This document shows, in pieces, positions 16,078-25,808 of a stretch of DNA of 64,000 nucleotides. The notes under the pieces are model-generated. The model saw only the letters and a list, made by a program, of their open reading frames with translations. It had not been told where the DNA came from and made no database searches. The stretch comes from Kitasatospora phosalacinea (GTDB lineage Bacteria > Actinomycetota > Actinomycetes > Streptomycetales > Streptomycetaceae): the NCBI RefSeq assembly GCF_000716545.1, contig NZ_JNWZ01000021.1:62001-126000 (forward strand), given 5' to 3'. Made by a program: the position numbers and the translations under genes. Within the stretch, counting starts at the first letter, position 1; the number at the start of each line of letters is the position of its first letter.

Positions 16078-17583
16078 ATGAGCACCCGCTTGAGCCAGCG
16101 CCGTGTCGTGCCCATCATGGCTGTCCTGACCACCTTCATCTGCATCATCGACGGCGCGATCACCACCGTCGCGCTCCCCAGCATCGCCCGGCAGTTCGAC
16201 CTCACCCCGGCCGCCCTCACCGGCGTCGTCGTGGTCTACCCGGTCTGCCTGGGCATGATGATCCCGGCCTCCGCCTGGCTGGTGGAACGCTACGGCGGCC
16301 GCCGCTCGCTGCTGCTGTCCCTGGCCGCCTTCACCGCCGCCAGCGGCCTGTGCGGCGCCGCCCCGAACCTGACCGCCCTGGTCGGCGCCCGCGCCCTGCA
16401 GGGCCTGGCCGCCGGCCTGCTCATGCCCACCTCGCAGGCCCTGCTCTTCCGCACCTTCAGCCAGGCCGAACAGGTCCGGCTCTCCCGGCTGATGGTCATC
16501 CCGCAGCAGATCGCCCCCGCCATCGCCCCCCTGCTCGGCGGCCTGCTGATCACCAGCCTGTCCTGGCGCTGGGTGTTCTACGTCAACGTCCCCTTCGGCA
16601 CCGCAGCCGTCCTGTTCGGCGCGCTCTTCCTCGCCGAGCACCGCGACCACGCCGCCGGCCGCCTCGACCTGCCCGGCCTGCTGCTGTGCGCCGCAGGCAC
16701 CGGCACCCTGATGTACGGCGTCTGCGCCGGCCCCGACCTCGGCTGGGACCGCCCGCAGGTGATCGGCACGCTCGCGGCCGGCGCCGTCCTGCTCGCCGCC
16801 GCCGTCCGGCACCAACTGCGCGCCGCCGAACCGATCCTGCGGCTGCGCCTGTTCCGCGACCGGCTGTTCCGCGACACCAACCTGATCAGCCTGGTCGGCT
16901 ACGTGCCGATGATGGGCGCCATGTTCCTCGGCCCGATCTTCATCCAGGAGGCCCGCGGCGGCTCCGCGCTCGACAGCGGCAGCACCACCTTCACCGAGGC
17001 GTTCGGCGTCCTGATCACCATGCAGGTGGTCGGCGCCGTCTACCACCGGGTGGGGCCGCGCCTGATCATCGGCACCGGCCTGTTCGGCGTGGCCGGCGTG
17101 ATGCTGCTGTTCGCCGCCGCCGACGCGAGCACCAGCCTGTGGACCTTCCGCGGCTACATGTTCCTGCTCGGCCTGGCCATGGGCGCGATCTTCATCCCCG
17201 CCACCATCGCCTCGTTCAGCACCGTCGACCGCGCCGACGTCGCCCACGCCGCCACCCTCAACACCGTCGTCCGACAGACCGGCAACGCGCTCGCCCCGGC
17301 CGTCGTCACCTCCGTCCTCGTCCTCGGTGCGAGCGGCACCCAGCGCGTCCACCCGCCACTGGCCTCCTACCAACTCAGCTACTTCGTCCTGGCCGCCGTC
17401 GCCGTCGCCGCCGCCCTCTTCGCCTTCACCATGCCCGACGGCCCGGCCCGCACCGCCGCCCCCGCCGCCTCCCGCCCCGCCGGATCCCGCGCCGCGGGCT
17501 CCCGTCCCGCCGCCCGGCGCACCGCCGCCCGGCGCACCGCCGCGCCGGGCTCCCGGCAGAAGGCCGGCCGATCGGGCGGCTGA
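16078..17583 (+). CDS. MFS multidrug exporter, DHA2 (14-TMS) family
   Basis: This 501-residue proton-driven exporter has the first helix motif D (TFICIIDGAITTVALPSIARQF), motif A after TM2, and RWVFYVNVPFG between TM5 and TM6, the hallmark of the EmrB/QacA DHA2 group. Hydrophobic segments continue to about residue 465. The cytosolic tail of about 40 residues is a run of Ala-Ser-Arg-Pro/Thr repeats of low complexity. Divergent marR and an operator-like palindrome indicate induction by a toxic compound. The start ATG 16078 is the first in frame. Confidence 0.92.
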   Translation: MSTRLSQRRVVPIMAVLTTFICIIDGAITTVALPSIARQFDLTPAALTGVVVVYPVCLGMMIPASAWLVERYGGRRSLLLSLAAFTAASGLCGAAPNLTALVGARALQGLAAGLLMPTSQALLFRTFSQAEQVRLSRLMVIPQQIAPAIAPLLGGLLITSLSWRWVFYVNVPFGTAAVLFGALFLAEHRDHAAGRLDLPGLLLCAAGTGTLMYGVCAGPDLGWDRPQVIGTLAAGAVLLAAAVRHQLRAAEPILRLRLFRDRLFRDTNLISLVGYVPMMGAMFLGPIFIQEARGGSALDSGSTTFTEAFGVLITMQVVGAVYHRVGPRLIIGTGLFGVAGVMLLFAAADASTSLWTFRGYMFLLGLAMGAIFIPATIASFSTVDRADVAHAATLNTVVRQTGNALAPAVVTSVLVLGASGTQRVHPPLASYQLSYFVLAAVAVAAALFAFTMPDGPARTAAPAASRPAGSRAAGSRPAARRTAARRTAAPGSRQKAGRSGG

Positions 17584-17612
17584 AGCCCCCGCCCGGGCCA
17601 CCGCCCGCCGCG

Positions 17613-17618
17613 TAGAGT
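17613..17618 (+). promoter_or_regulatory. -10 box TAGAGT for ATP-grasp-like gene
   Basis: TAGAGT fits TANNNT, 31 bases before GTG 17649. The ribosome-binding site GGAGAGGA follows at 17634-17641. Confidence 0.5.
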
Positions 17619-17648
17619 GGCCGCCCGCCCACCGGAGAGGACGACAGC

Positions 17649-18476
17649 GTGCACGAGCGTTCCAGGATCCTGTTCGTGACCGACCTCGCCTACCCGGCGC
17701 GCGGCCGCCGCTACTGCGACGAGGACATCCTCCTCACCTCGCGCCTGCGCGACCACTTCGACCTGGCCCTGTGCCACCCGAAGGACGCGGCCGCGCTGAT
17801 GCCCGGCTTCGACGCGGTCGTGGTCCGCAACAGCGGGCCCGTCCTGCACTACCGGCAGCAGTACGACGAGTTCCGCCGCCGGGCCGCCGAACAGCGCACC
17901 CGCGTCTACAACCCGCTCACCGGCCGCGGCGACATGGCGGGCAAGGGCTACCTCCTCGACCTGACCGAGGCCGGGTTCCCGGTCATCCCCACCATCCGCC
18001 GCCCCCAGGACCTCCACCTGCTGCCGCCCACCGACCGCTACCTGGCCAAACCGGAGGCCGGCGCCGACTCGATCGGACTCACCCCCGTCAGCCGCACCGA
18101 CCTCCCCCGGCTGGACTGGACCGGGCTGCTGCTCCAGCCACTGGTCGACTTCCGCCACGAGGTCTCCTTCTACTTCGTCGACGACGCCTTCCAGTACGCC
18201 CTGCACGCCCCCGACCCGTCCCGCCGCTGGGAACTGACCCCCTACCGGCCCACCCCGGACGACCTCGCCTTCGCCCGCCGCTTCATCGACTGGAACACCC
18301 TCGACCACGGCATCCAACGGGTGGACGCCTGCCGCACCACGGCCGGCGACCTCCTGCTGGTGGAACTCGAGGACCTCAACCCCTACCTGTCCCTGGACGC
18401 CGTCACCCCGCGTCAGCGCGAGGACTTCGTCACCGCGCTGACGGCCTCGCTGCACCGCTTCCTGCGCACCGGCTAG
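17649..18476 (+). CDS. ATP-grasp-like protein, RimK/glutathione-synthetase type
   Basis: This 275-residue protein has an N-terminal domain with RILFVTDLAYPARGRRYCDEDILL and DAVVVRNSGPVLHY. A central segment NPLTGRGDMAGKGYLLDLTEAGFPVIPTIRR resembles the linker of ATP-grasp ligases, where a Lys binds ATP. RYLAKPEAGADSIGL corresponds to the phosphate-binding strand. LVELEDLNPYLSL near the C-terminus gives the metal-binding E..N pair. No neighbouring gene shows its acceptor. GTG 17649 follows GGAGAGGA. The family assignment is fairly safe; the amide or peptide it makes is unknown. Confidence 0.7.
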   Translation: MHERSRILFVTDLAYPARGRRYCDEDILLTSRLRDHFDLALCHPKDAAALMPGFDAVVVRNSGPVLHYRQQYDEFRRRAAEQRTRVYNPLTGRGDMAGKGYLLDLTEAGFPVIPTIRRPQDLHLLPPTDRYLAKPEAGADSIGLTPVSRTDLPRLDWTGLLLQPLVDFRHEVSFYFVDDAFQYALHAPDPSRRWELTPYRPTPDDLAFARRFIDWNTLDHGIQRVDACRTTAGDLLLVELEDLNPYLSLDAVTPRQREDFVTALTASLHRFLRTG

Positions 18477-18668
18477 CAACAGGGGACGCGGCGAGGGGCG
18501 GGAGACGAGCCGCCCGCCGATGCCGGATCCACGATCGAGGCCAAGGGCCGGACCGGCCAGGTCGCGTCCGGCGGCGAGTACGCCACCCCACCCGCGAGGG
18601 ATCCGTGGCGCGGATGACGGCCGGTGAGGGGCTCGCGCGTGCCACCGCCCGGATGATGGGATGGCGCG

Positions 18669-19640
18669 GTGACCGACCACGACGAGGCGGCGACCCTCCG
18701 ACCGCTGACCCTGGCCTGGGTGCGCCGGCACCTGGAGGCCGGCGAGCACCTCGCCGGAGCCGAGGCGCTGCACGGCGGCGCCACCGCCGACATGCGGAGG
18801 CTGACCGTCGGCACGCGGGACGGAGGCACCCGGTACCTGGTGCTGCGCTCCTTCGTCGGCCCGACCCGGCAGGGGCCGGCCGAGGAACTCCTGCACCGGG
18901 AGGCCGACGCCCTGACCACGCTCACCGCGACCGAGGTGTCGGCCCCCGGGCTCGTCGCCGTCGACCCGACCGCCGCGCACTGCGAGCACCCCTCGCTCCT
19001 CATGACCCACCTGCCCGGCCGGACGGTCCTCGACGACGAAGGGCTGGAGGCGCGCCTGCCCCTGCTGGCCCGCCAACTCGCGGCCGTCCACGCGGTGCGG
19101 CCGGCCGTCCGGCCCCGGGAGTACACGGCGCTGACGACCGCCGACACGGTCGTGACCCCCGCCGGCGCCGACGCCGCCGTCTGGGCCGCCGCGACCGACG
19201 TGATCCGCAGGCCCGCGCCGCGCTACGAAGGACGCTTCCTGCACCGGGACTTCCAGCCCGGCAACGTGCTGTTCGACCTGCCGCCGGAGAACCCGGCCGG
19301 TGCCGCCCGCACCCGCATCACCGGCGTCGTCGACTGGGCGGCGGCCGCCTGGGGCCCGGCGGACCTCGACGTGGCGCACTGCTCCACCAACCTCGCGCTG
19401 CTCCACGGCCCGGCGTGGGGCCTGCGCTTCACCGAGGCGTACCAGGAGGCCGGCGGGGTGCTGGCCGCGGCCCCGGACGAGCGCCTGTACTGGCAGGTGC
19501 GGTCGCCGCTGGCGTTCTCGGAGGAAGTGGAGTGGGTGGCGCGGCCGTGGCAGGAGGCAGGACGCACCGAGCTGACGGCACGAGCCGTGGAGGAACGGCT
19601 GGACGCCTACCTGGTCGCCTTGATGGACGCGTCCGGCTGA
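18669..19640 (+). CDS. Aminoglycoside phosphotransferase-like kinase
   Basis: This 323-residue APH/choline-kinase-fold protein has the catalytic loop FLHRDFQPGNVLFD (about 190-203) with the Asp base and Asn. The metal-binding motif is VVDWAAAAWGPADLDVAH (about 219-236). The N-lobe contains GGATADMRRLTV and LVLRSF with the ATP-binding Lys position replaced by Arg (YLVLRSF), which is unusual. It probably phosphorylates a small molecule such as a homoserine-like compound, choline or antibiotic; substrate unknown. GTG 18669 was chosen by frame and N-lobe onset. Confidence 0.87.
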   Translation: MTDHDEAATLRPLTLAWVRRHLEAGEHLAGAEALHGGATADMRRLTVGTRDGGTRYLVLRSFVGPTRQGPAEELLHREADALTTLTATEVSAPGLVAVDPTAAHCEHPSLLMTHLPGRTVLDDEGLEARLPLLARQLAAVHAVRPAVRPREYTALTTADTVVTPAGADAAVWAAATDVIRRPAPRYEGRFLHRDFQPGNVLFDLPPENPAGAARTRITGVVDWAAAAWGPADLDVAHCSTNLALLHGPAWGLRFTEAYQEAGGVLAAAPDERLYWQVRSPLAFSEEVEWVARPWQEAGRTELTARAVEERLDAYLVALMDASG

Positions 19641-19874
19641 GCCGGGGCGCGGCCGCCGCCTCCTCGGGACCGAGAGGCCGGCCGAGCCGCGAGTCGGCGC
19701 GGCCGCAGCGGGTAGGCGCGCCGCGGCGGCCCCGTACGGCCGCCCCGCGCCCCGTGCGGCCCGCCCCGGACGCCCCGCGACGCCCGAGACCCGCGACATC
19801 CGGGCCCGCGACGGCCCGCACCGTCCCGGTCCCGCACCGCCCGGGCGCCCTCCGACGAGAAAGGCCCGTCCGAC

Positions 19875-21746
19875 ATGACCGCGCAGTCCCCCCTCGGCCC
19901 CGACACCGCGCCCGCCCGGCTCTTCGATCTCGCGCAGCAACTGCGCGTCGACGCCGTCCGGGCCAGTACCTCGGCCGGTTCCGGACACCCCACCTCCAGC
20001 CTGTCGGCCGCCGACCTGATGGCGGTGCTGATGACCCGCCACCTGCGCTACGACTGGCAGGCGCCCGACAACCCGGAGGCCGACCACCTCGTGTTCTCCA
20101 AGGGGCACGCCTCCCCGCTGCTGTACGCGATGTTCAAGGCCGCGGGCGCCGTCACCGACGAGGAGCTGATGACCACCTACCGGCGCTTCGGCCACCGCCT
20201 CCAGGGCCACCCCACCCCGGAACTGCCCTGGGTCGACCTGGCCACCGGCTCGCTCGGCCAGGGCGTCGCCTGCGCCGTGGGCATCGCCCTGGCCGGCCGC
20301 GACCTGGAGCGCCGCGACTTCCGGGTGTGGGTGCTGTGCGGCGACAGCGAGACCACGGAGGGTTCCGTCTGGGAGGCCCTGGACAAGGCCGGCCGCCACC
20401 GCCTCGCCAACTTCACGGTGATCATCGACGTCAACCGCCTCGGCCAGAGCGGTCCCACCGAACTCCAGTGGGACACCGACGCCTACGCCCGCCGGGTCGA
20501 GGCGTTCGGCTGCCGGGCCCTGGTCGTCGACGGCCACGACCTGGAGGCCGTCGACCGCGCCCTGACCACCGCCGCCGACGGCTCCGCGCCCACCGTCGTG
20601 ATCGCCCGCACCGTCAAGGGGCAGGGCGTCGCCGAGGTCGCCGACCAGGAAGGCTGGCACGGCAAGTCGCTCCCCCCGGACCTGGCGCGGCAGGCCGTCG
20701 CCGAACTGGGCGGAGAGCGCGAGCTGCGGGTGCGCGGACCGCAGCCCCCGCACGCCGGCCCCACCCTCAAGGTCGACGCCCCCGAGGTCGAACTCCCGCG
20801 CTTCGAGCTCGGCGAACAGGTCGCCACCCGGGTCGCCTTCGGCCGGACCCTCGCCGCGCTCGGCGCCCGGCCCGAGGTGGTCGCCCTGGACGCCGAGGTC
20901 GGCAACTCCACCCACGCCGAGGACTTCGCGAAGGCCCACCCCTCGCGCTACTTCCAGAGCTACATCGCCGAACAGCAGATGGTCGCCACCGCCGTCGGCA
21001 TGGCGGTCCGGGGCTTCCGCCCCTACGCCACCACCTTCGCGGCCTTCCTCACCCGCGCCCACGACTTCATCCGGATGGCCGCCGTCTCCCAGATCACCAT
21101 GGCGTTGTGCGGCACCCACACCGGCGTCGAGATCGGTGCCGACGGGCCCTCCCAGATGGGCCTGGAGGACCTGGCCATGATGCGCGCCGTCCGCGGCTCC
21201 ACCGTCCTCTACCCGGCCGACGCCACCTCCGCCGCGGCCCTCACCGCCGCCATGGCCGACCTGCCCGGCATCTCCTACCTGCGGGCCACCCGCGGCGCCT
21301 ACCCCGTGCTGTACGGCCCCGAGGAGCGGTTCCCGATCGGCGGGTCCAAGACGCTGCGCCACGGCCCGGACGACCGGGTCACGCTGATCGGCGCCGGAGT
21401 GACCCTCCACGAGTGCCTGGCCGCCGCCGACCGGCTGGCCGAGGACGGCATCCCCGCCCGCGTCCTCGACCTCTACTGCGTCAAGCCCGTCGACACCGAG
21501 ACCCTCGTGCGCGCCGCCCGCGAGACCGGGGCACTGGTGGTGGTCGAGGACCACCACCCCGAGGGCGGTCTCGGCGAAGCCGTACTGTCCGCCCTGGCCG
21601 CCGCGGACGCCCACCCGGCCGTCACCCACCTCGCCGCCACCGGCCTGCCCGGCTCCGGCACCACCGAGGAACTCCTGCACGCCGCCGGCCTCTCCCGCGG
21701 ACGGATCGCCGACGCGGCCCGCGCCCTCGCCGCCCGCCGCCACTGA
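19875..21746 (+). CDS. Transketolase (short, animal-type length)
   Basis: This 623-residue thiamine-diphosphate enzyme transfers two-carbon ketol units between sugar phosphates in the pentose phosphate pathway. The ThDP/Mg motif is GDSETTEGSVWEAL...IDVNR (about 155-190). The substrate His motifs SAGSGHPTSS, FSKGHAS and GHRLQGHPTP are present, as is the pyrimidine-domain Glu in IAEQQM. At 623 residues it matches the human-type/short bacterial transketolases rather than the ~690-residue TktA used in the actinomycete tkt-tal-zwf operon. It stands alone, so it may be a second, conditional transketolase. ATG 19875 follows GAGAAAGG. Confidence 0.92.
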   Translation: MTAQSPLGPDTAPARLFDLAQQLRVDAVRASTSAGSGHPTSSLSAADLMAVLMTRHLRYDWQAPDNPEADHLVFSKGHASPLLYAMFKAAGAVTDEELMTTYRRFGHRLQGHPTPELPWVDLATGSLGQGVACAVGIALAGRDLERRDFRVWVLCGDSETTEGSVWEALDKAGRHRLANFTVIIDVNRLGQSGPTELQWDTDAYARRVEAFGCRALVVDGHDLEAVDRALTTAADGSAPTVVIARTVKGQGVAEVADQEGWHGKSLPPDLARQAVAELGGERELRVRGPQPPHAGPTLKVDAPEVELPRFELGEQVATRVAFGRTLAALGARPEVVALDAEVGNSTHAEDFAKAHPSRYFQSYIAEQQMVATAVGMAVRGFRPYATTFAAFLTRAHDFIRMAAVSQITMALCGTHTGVEIGADGPSQMGLEDLAMMRAVRGSTVLYPADATSAAALTAAMADLPGISYLRATRGAYPVLYGPEERFPIGGSKTLRHGPDDRVTLIGAGVTLHECLAAADRLAEDGIPARVLDLYCVKPVDTETLVRAARETGALVVVEDHHPEGGLGEAVLSALAAADAHPAVTHLAATGLPGSGTTEELLHAAGLSRGRIADAARALAARRH

Positions 21747-21847
21747 CCGCCTCCCGCGCCGACGGCAACCGGGCGCGAGCCGAGCGCGACAGCTCCCGGC
21801 CCTCCCGCCTCCGCGCAACCGCGCGCGCCCGGTGCCGCCGGACCCGG

Positions 21848-22663
21848 TCAGGCCCCGGAGGCGGCGTCCCAGTAAGCGAGGTCGGCGGGACGGCGTCCGT
21901 ACAGGTCCCGGCGGACGGCCGTGGCCAGGCGGAGGGTGTCGGTGCGGCTGACCCGCGCCCCGATCACCGCGCCGACCAGCAGCGGGGCGAGAGTCGGCAG
22001 TTTGCGCAGCCCCGAGCGGGTCAGCCGCTTGCTCACCTGCCGGCGCAGCGCCGCACTCCGGTTCAGCGCCAGCAGCGCCCCGGGGCGGGTCAGGTCCAGG
22101 CCGCGCCTCTCGCTCCACACCGCCAGGTACGCGTACGAGCGCTGCCGGGCGGACCCGGGCGGCACCTGGCCGTAGACCGCGTACAGCTCGGCGATCAGCT
22201 TCAGCTCGATCGCGGCCGAGGCCAGCAGCTCGGACGCCAGCTCGACGGGCATCGCCAGCGGCACCGGCATCATCGCCACCGTCCCCGCGCCCGCGCCGAC
22301 CGCCGTCGAGGCCCGCACCGACCCGGCGGTGAGCAGGTCCGCCAGTTCCTCCGGGGTCCGGGCCCCGGGGTGCTGGGCCCGCAACGTCGCCAGGTCCCGC
22401 ACCGGGATCCGCGGGGCCGCGTCCATCAGCCGCTCCGTCAGCATCCTCAGCCCGCCCCGGGAGCCCGCCCCGAGCCGCCGGCCACCCCGGCCCAGACCGT
22501 CGCCCAGCCGCCTGGCCAGCACACCCACCCGGCGCGCCGACCCGTCCCGGGACCCCTTCTCCTGGACCTCCACCTCGGCGGCGATCCGCGCCAGTTCCTC
22601 CGCCACTTCCTCCGGCTCCCCCGGGGAACGCCCCGGCAGATCCGGCCCACCGATCGACACCAT
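21848..22663 (-). CDS. Conserved hypothetical protein (271 aa)
   Basis: This 271-residue basic protein starts at ATG 22663 after GGCGGAGGGAAG. An N-terminal acidic helix (EEVAEELARIAAEVEVQEKG) precedes an Arg/Gly-rich stretch. The middle contains a hydrophobic helix pair (AVGAGAGTVAMMPVPLAMPVELASELLASAAIEL), and LAPLLVGAVIGARVS lies near the C-terminus; these may be amphipathic or membrane-associated. I do not recognise a named family with certainty. It is divergent from crtE, separated by a 320-bp intergenic region. Confidence 0.75.
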   Translation of the reverse strand: MVSIGGPDLPGRSPGEPEEVAEELARIAAEVEVQEKGSRDGSARRVGVLARRLGDGLGRGGRRLGAGSRGGLRMLTERLMDAAPRIPVRDLATLRAQHPGARTPEELADLLTAGSVRASTAVGAGAGTVAMMPVPLAMPVELASELLASAAIELKLIAELYAVYGQVPPGSARQRSYAYLAVWSERRGLDLTRPGALLALNRSAALRRQVSKRLTRSGLRKLPTLAPLLVGAVIGARVSRTDTLRLATAVRRDLYGRRPADLAYWDAASGA

Positions 22664-22983
22664 GTGCTTCCCTCCGCCTCCACCTCTGCCCCGCCCCACC
22701 GACGACCCGGTGGGCATCCGCTACGGACTCTCCTTCCCCGTCTGCCCGGCATCGCCCCGCCCAGTCCCCGCCCGGCCCCGCCCGTCGTCGCGGGTGCGGC
22801 CGGACCGACACGCCGACGCCTGCCGCGCCGGTGGGGTTCAGGTGTGCCCGCGGGTGAATTCCGCGCCGGGAGCGACTGGATCCGCAGGATCGGGGATAGG
22901 CGGAGAGAGCCCCTGCGCCGCCGGTGCACGCTGCCCTCGCACCCGCGCGGGAGGTGCACCGGACCTCGACGGAAGCGAGTCCG
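22664..22983. promoter_or_regulatory. Divergent promoter region of the carotenoid operon
   Basis: This 320-bp gap separates the leftward hypothetical gene and crtE, so it must carry the crtE-I-B promoter. Streptomyces crt operons are often light- or stress-controlled through ECF sigma factors, but I could not identify a convincing -35/-10 pair. GGAAG at 22973-22977 serves crtE. Confidence 0.4.
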
Positions 22984-24228
22984 ATGTCCTCCGTACCACT
23001 GTCGATGCCCGCAGGAGGCCGAGCCGCCCCGCCCGGGCAGCCCGGCCCGTCCACTGCGTTCCGCCCCCCGGCCGCAGGGCGCGGCCCGTCCGGCGGGACG
23101 GAACGGGCTCCGGCGTCGGCCGGGCGCGTCGACGGCGACGTGCCGGGTGCTGTCGGCCGGGTGCTCGACCGGTACCTGGAGCACCGGGTGGCGCTGGCGG
23201 CCGCCGCCGACGGGATCTTCGCAGCCGACGTCGCCCGCCGGGTGGCGGACTTCACCCGGAGCGGGGGCAAACGGATGCGGGGGCAGTTCCTGTGGTGGGC
23301 GATGCGCGCGTGCGGGCGGGAGGAGGACGGCCCGGTCGGCACCGCGCTGACCACGGCCGCGGCGCTGGAGCTGCTCCAGACGTGCGCGCTCGTCCAGGAC
23401 GACGTGATGGACGGGTCCGCGACCCGTCGCGGCCGCCGGGCCCTGCACGCGGACGTGGCCGCCCGGTACGCGCCCGAGGTGGGCGAGCGGGGCGCCGCCG
23501 AGCTCGGTTCGGCCGCGGGCGTCCTCGCCGGGGACCTGGCCCTCGCCTGGGCGGACGACCTCGCCGCCGCCGCGCGGGAGGAACTGCCCGCGCACCTGCG
23601 GGACCAGGTGCGGCAGGTCTGGTCGAGCCTGCGGACCGAGATGGTCGCCGGCCAGTACGCGGACGTGCACGGCCAGGTGACCCGGTCCCGCGCGCCGGGC
23701 CGGGCGCTCCGGATCGCCCAGCTCAAGAGCGCGATGTACTCGGTGGAGCGGCCCGTCCACCTGGGCGCCGTGCTGGCCGGAGCCGCCCCCGAGCAGGTGC
23801 GGGAACTGCGCCGCTCGGGCCGGTGCGCGGGCATCGCCTTCCAGCTCAGGGACGACCTCGACGGGGTCTTCGGGGATCCCGCCCGGACGGGCAAGCCCAG
23901 CGGCGACGACATCCGGGCCGGCAAGCCGACCTACCTGTTCGCAGTGGCGCACGCCCGGGCGGTGGCCCGCCACGACCGGGCCTCGTCGGACGTGCTGGAA
24001 CGGTGCCTGGGCGACGCGGACCTCGACGACGGGGCGTTGCAGGAGGTCAGGGAAGCGCTGGTGAGGACGGGCGCGCGGGCCGCCGTGCAGTCCCGCATCG
24101 AGCGGCTCTCCGCGCGCAGCACGGAGCACCTGGAGCGGGCCCGCCCGGCGGGCCCCGGCGCCGGACGGCTGGCCGACCTGCTCAGGGCCGCCGCCGGGCT
24201 GCCGCACGGCGCCGGGGCGACCGAATGA
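22984..24228 (+). CDS. crtE: Geranylgeranyl diphosphate synthase
   Basis: This 414-residue polyprenyl synthase makes the C20 precursor of carotenoids from IPP and allylic diphosphates. The first Asp-rich motif is in VQDDVMDGSATRRG (about 138-151) and the second in FQLRDDLDGVFGD (about 282-294). SGGKRMRGQFLWW supplies the IPP-binding basic residues. An N-terminal extension of about 45 residues is rich in Pro/Gly/Ala and lies outside the catalytic fold. It is the first gene of crtE-I-B-Rieske and its stop overlaps crtI (ATGA 24225-24228). Confidence 0.94.
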   Translation: MSSVPLSMPAGGRAAPPGQPGPSTAFRPPAAGRGPSGGTERAPASAGRVDGDVPGAVGRVLDRYLEHRVALAAAADGIFAADVARRVADFTRSGGKRMRGQFLWWAMRACGREEDGPVGTALTTAAALELLQTCALVQDDVMDGSATRRGRRALHADVAARYAPEVGERGAAELGSAAGVLAGDLALAWADDLAAAAREELPAHLRDQVRQVWSSLRTEMVAGQYADVHGQVTRSRAPGRALRIAQLKSAMYSVERPVHLGAVLAGAAPEQVRELRRSGRCAGIAFQLRDDLDGVFGDPARTGKPSGDDIRAGKPTYLFAVAHARAVARHDRASSDVLERCLGDADLDDGALQEVREALVRTGARAAVQSRIERLSARSTEHLERARPAGPGAGRLADLLRAAAGLPHGAGATE

Positions 24229-25808
24229 GGCGCGCCGTGCCCCCGACCGACCACGTCGTCGTCGTGGGGGCGGGCCTGGCCGGGCTCTCCGCCGCCTGCC
24301 ACCTGCTCGGCGCGGGACGGCGGGTGACGGTCGTCGAGCGGGACGGGGGGCCCGGCGGCCGGGCCGGGCGGATCCGGCGCGGCGGGTACTTCTTCGACAC
24401 CGGGCCGACCGTGCTGACCATGCCCGACCTCGCCGACGAGGCGTTCACGGCCGTCGGGACCTCGCTGCGCGAACACGTCGACCTGCTGCCGCTGCACCCC
24501 GCCTACCGGGCCCGGTTCGCCGACGGCAGCACGCTGGACGTGCACACCGACGCGCAGGCGATGGAGGCCGAGGTGGCGCGCTTCGCCGGCGCGCGGGAGG
24601 CCGCCGGCTACCGGGAGCTGCGCCGCTGGCTCGTCCGGCTCCACCGGGCGCAGATGCGGCGCTTCATCGACACCAACTTCGACTCGCCGTGGCAACTGCT
24701 CAACCCCGACCTGGCGCGACTGGCCGCGCTGGGCGGGTTCGGCCGGCTCGCCCCGCAGATCGGGCGCCACCTGCGCGACGAGCGGCTGCAGCGGGTCTTC
24801 TCGTTCCAGTCCCTGTACGCGGGAGTGGCCCCGGCCCGGGCGCTGGCCGCCTACGCGGTCATCGCCTACATGGACACGGTGGCCGGAGTGTGGTTCCCCC
24901 GCGGCGGCATGCACGCCCTGCCCCTGGCGATGGCCGACGCCGCCGGGGCGGCGGGCGCCGAGTTCCGCTACGGGAGCACCGTGGTGGACCTGGAGCGGCG
25001 CGGGAGCAGGATCACCGCCGTCCTCACGGACCGCGGGCGCGTCGCCTGCGACGCGGTCGTCCTCACGCCCGACCTGCCGGTGGCGTACCGGCTGCTGGGA
25101 CGGGCCCCCCGACGGGCGGTGCCGCTGCGGTTCTCGCCCTCGGCGGTGGTCCTGCACCTGGGCACCGACCGGACCTGGCCGGAGCTGGCCCACCACACCC
25201 TGTCGTTCGGCCGCGCCTGGGAGCGCACGTTCGACGAACTGACCCGCACCGGGCGCCTGATGACGGACCCTTCACTGCTGATCACCCGCCCGACCGGCAC
25301 CGACCCGTCGTCGGCCCCGGCCGGGCGGCACACCCACTACGTGCTGGCCCCGGTGCCCAACACCGCCATCGGCCCGAGCGCCACGGCCTGGGGCGAGCTG
25401 GCGCCCGGCTACCGCGACCACCTGCTCGACACCCTCGAACAGCGCGGGCTGACCGGCATCGGCGCGGCCGTGGAGGAGGAGTGCCTGGTCACCCCGGCCG
25501 ACTGGACCGCCCAGGGGCACGCGGCCGGCACGCCGTTCTCCGCCGCCCACACCTTCGCGCAGACGGGGCCGTTCCGGCCGCGCAACCTGGTGCGCGGCCT
25601 GGAGAACGTGGCGCTGGCCGGCTGCGGCACCACCCCCGGAGTCGGCGTTCCGACCGTCCTGATCAGCGGGAAGCTCGCCGCCGCCCGGATCACCGGCGCC
25701 GCGCACCCGGCCCGTGCGCGCCGCCGCGCGCCCACCCCGCCGTCGCCCGGCTCCGACGCGGCGCCCACCCCGTCCCCGACCCCCGGAGTGCTGCATGACA
25801 GCCCGTGA
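24225..25808 (+). CDS. crtI: Phytoene desaturase
   Basis: This 527-residue FAD enzyme converts phytoene to lycopene. The N-terminal dinucleotide motif [20 protein letters not shown] is followed by [15 protein letters not shown] and the CrtI signature [13 protein letters not shown]. The C-terminal FAD motif is [26 protein letters not shown] disordered Pro/Ala tail of about 35 residues follows and its last 14 bases overlap crtB. The start overlaps the crtE stop, which supports coupled translation and equal expression of the three core enzymes. Confidence 0.95.
   Translation: MRRAVPPTDHVVVVGAGLAGLSAACHLLGAGRRVTVVERDGGPGGRAGRIRRGGYFFDTGPTVLTMPDLADEAFTAVGTSLREHVDLLPLHPAYRARFADGSTLDVHTDAQAMEAEVARFAGAREAAGYRELRRWLVRLHRAQMRRFIDTNFDSPWQLLNPDLARLAALGGFGRLAPQIGRHLRDERLQRVFSFQSLYAGVAPARALAAYAVIAYMDTVAGVWFPRGGMHALPLAMADAAGAAGAEFRYGSTVVDLERRGSRITAVLTDRGRVACDAVVLTPDLPVAYRLLGRAPRRAVPLRFSPSAVVLHLGTDRTWPELAHHTLSFGRAWERTFDELTRTGRLMTDPSLLITRPTGTDPSSAPAGRHTHYVLAPVPNTAIGPSATAWGELAPGYRDHLLDTLEQRGLTGIGAAVEEECLVTPADWTAQGHAAGTPFSAAHTFAQTGPFRPRNLVRGLENVALAGCGTTPGVGVPTVLISGKLAAARITGAAHPARARRRAPTPPSPGSDAAPTPSPTPGVLHDSP

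Noticed and set aside
17327..23924. Very long open frames on both strands (about 2000 and 2200 codons)
   Set aside because: They run over the MFS, ATP-grasp, kinase, transketolase and crtE genes in other frames, have Arg/Pro/Gly/Ala-only composition and no domain. They are by-products of high GC.
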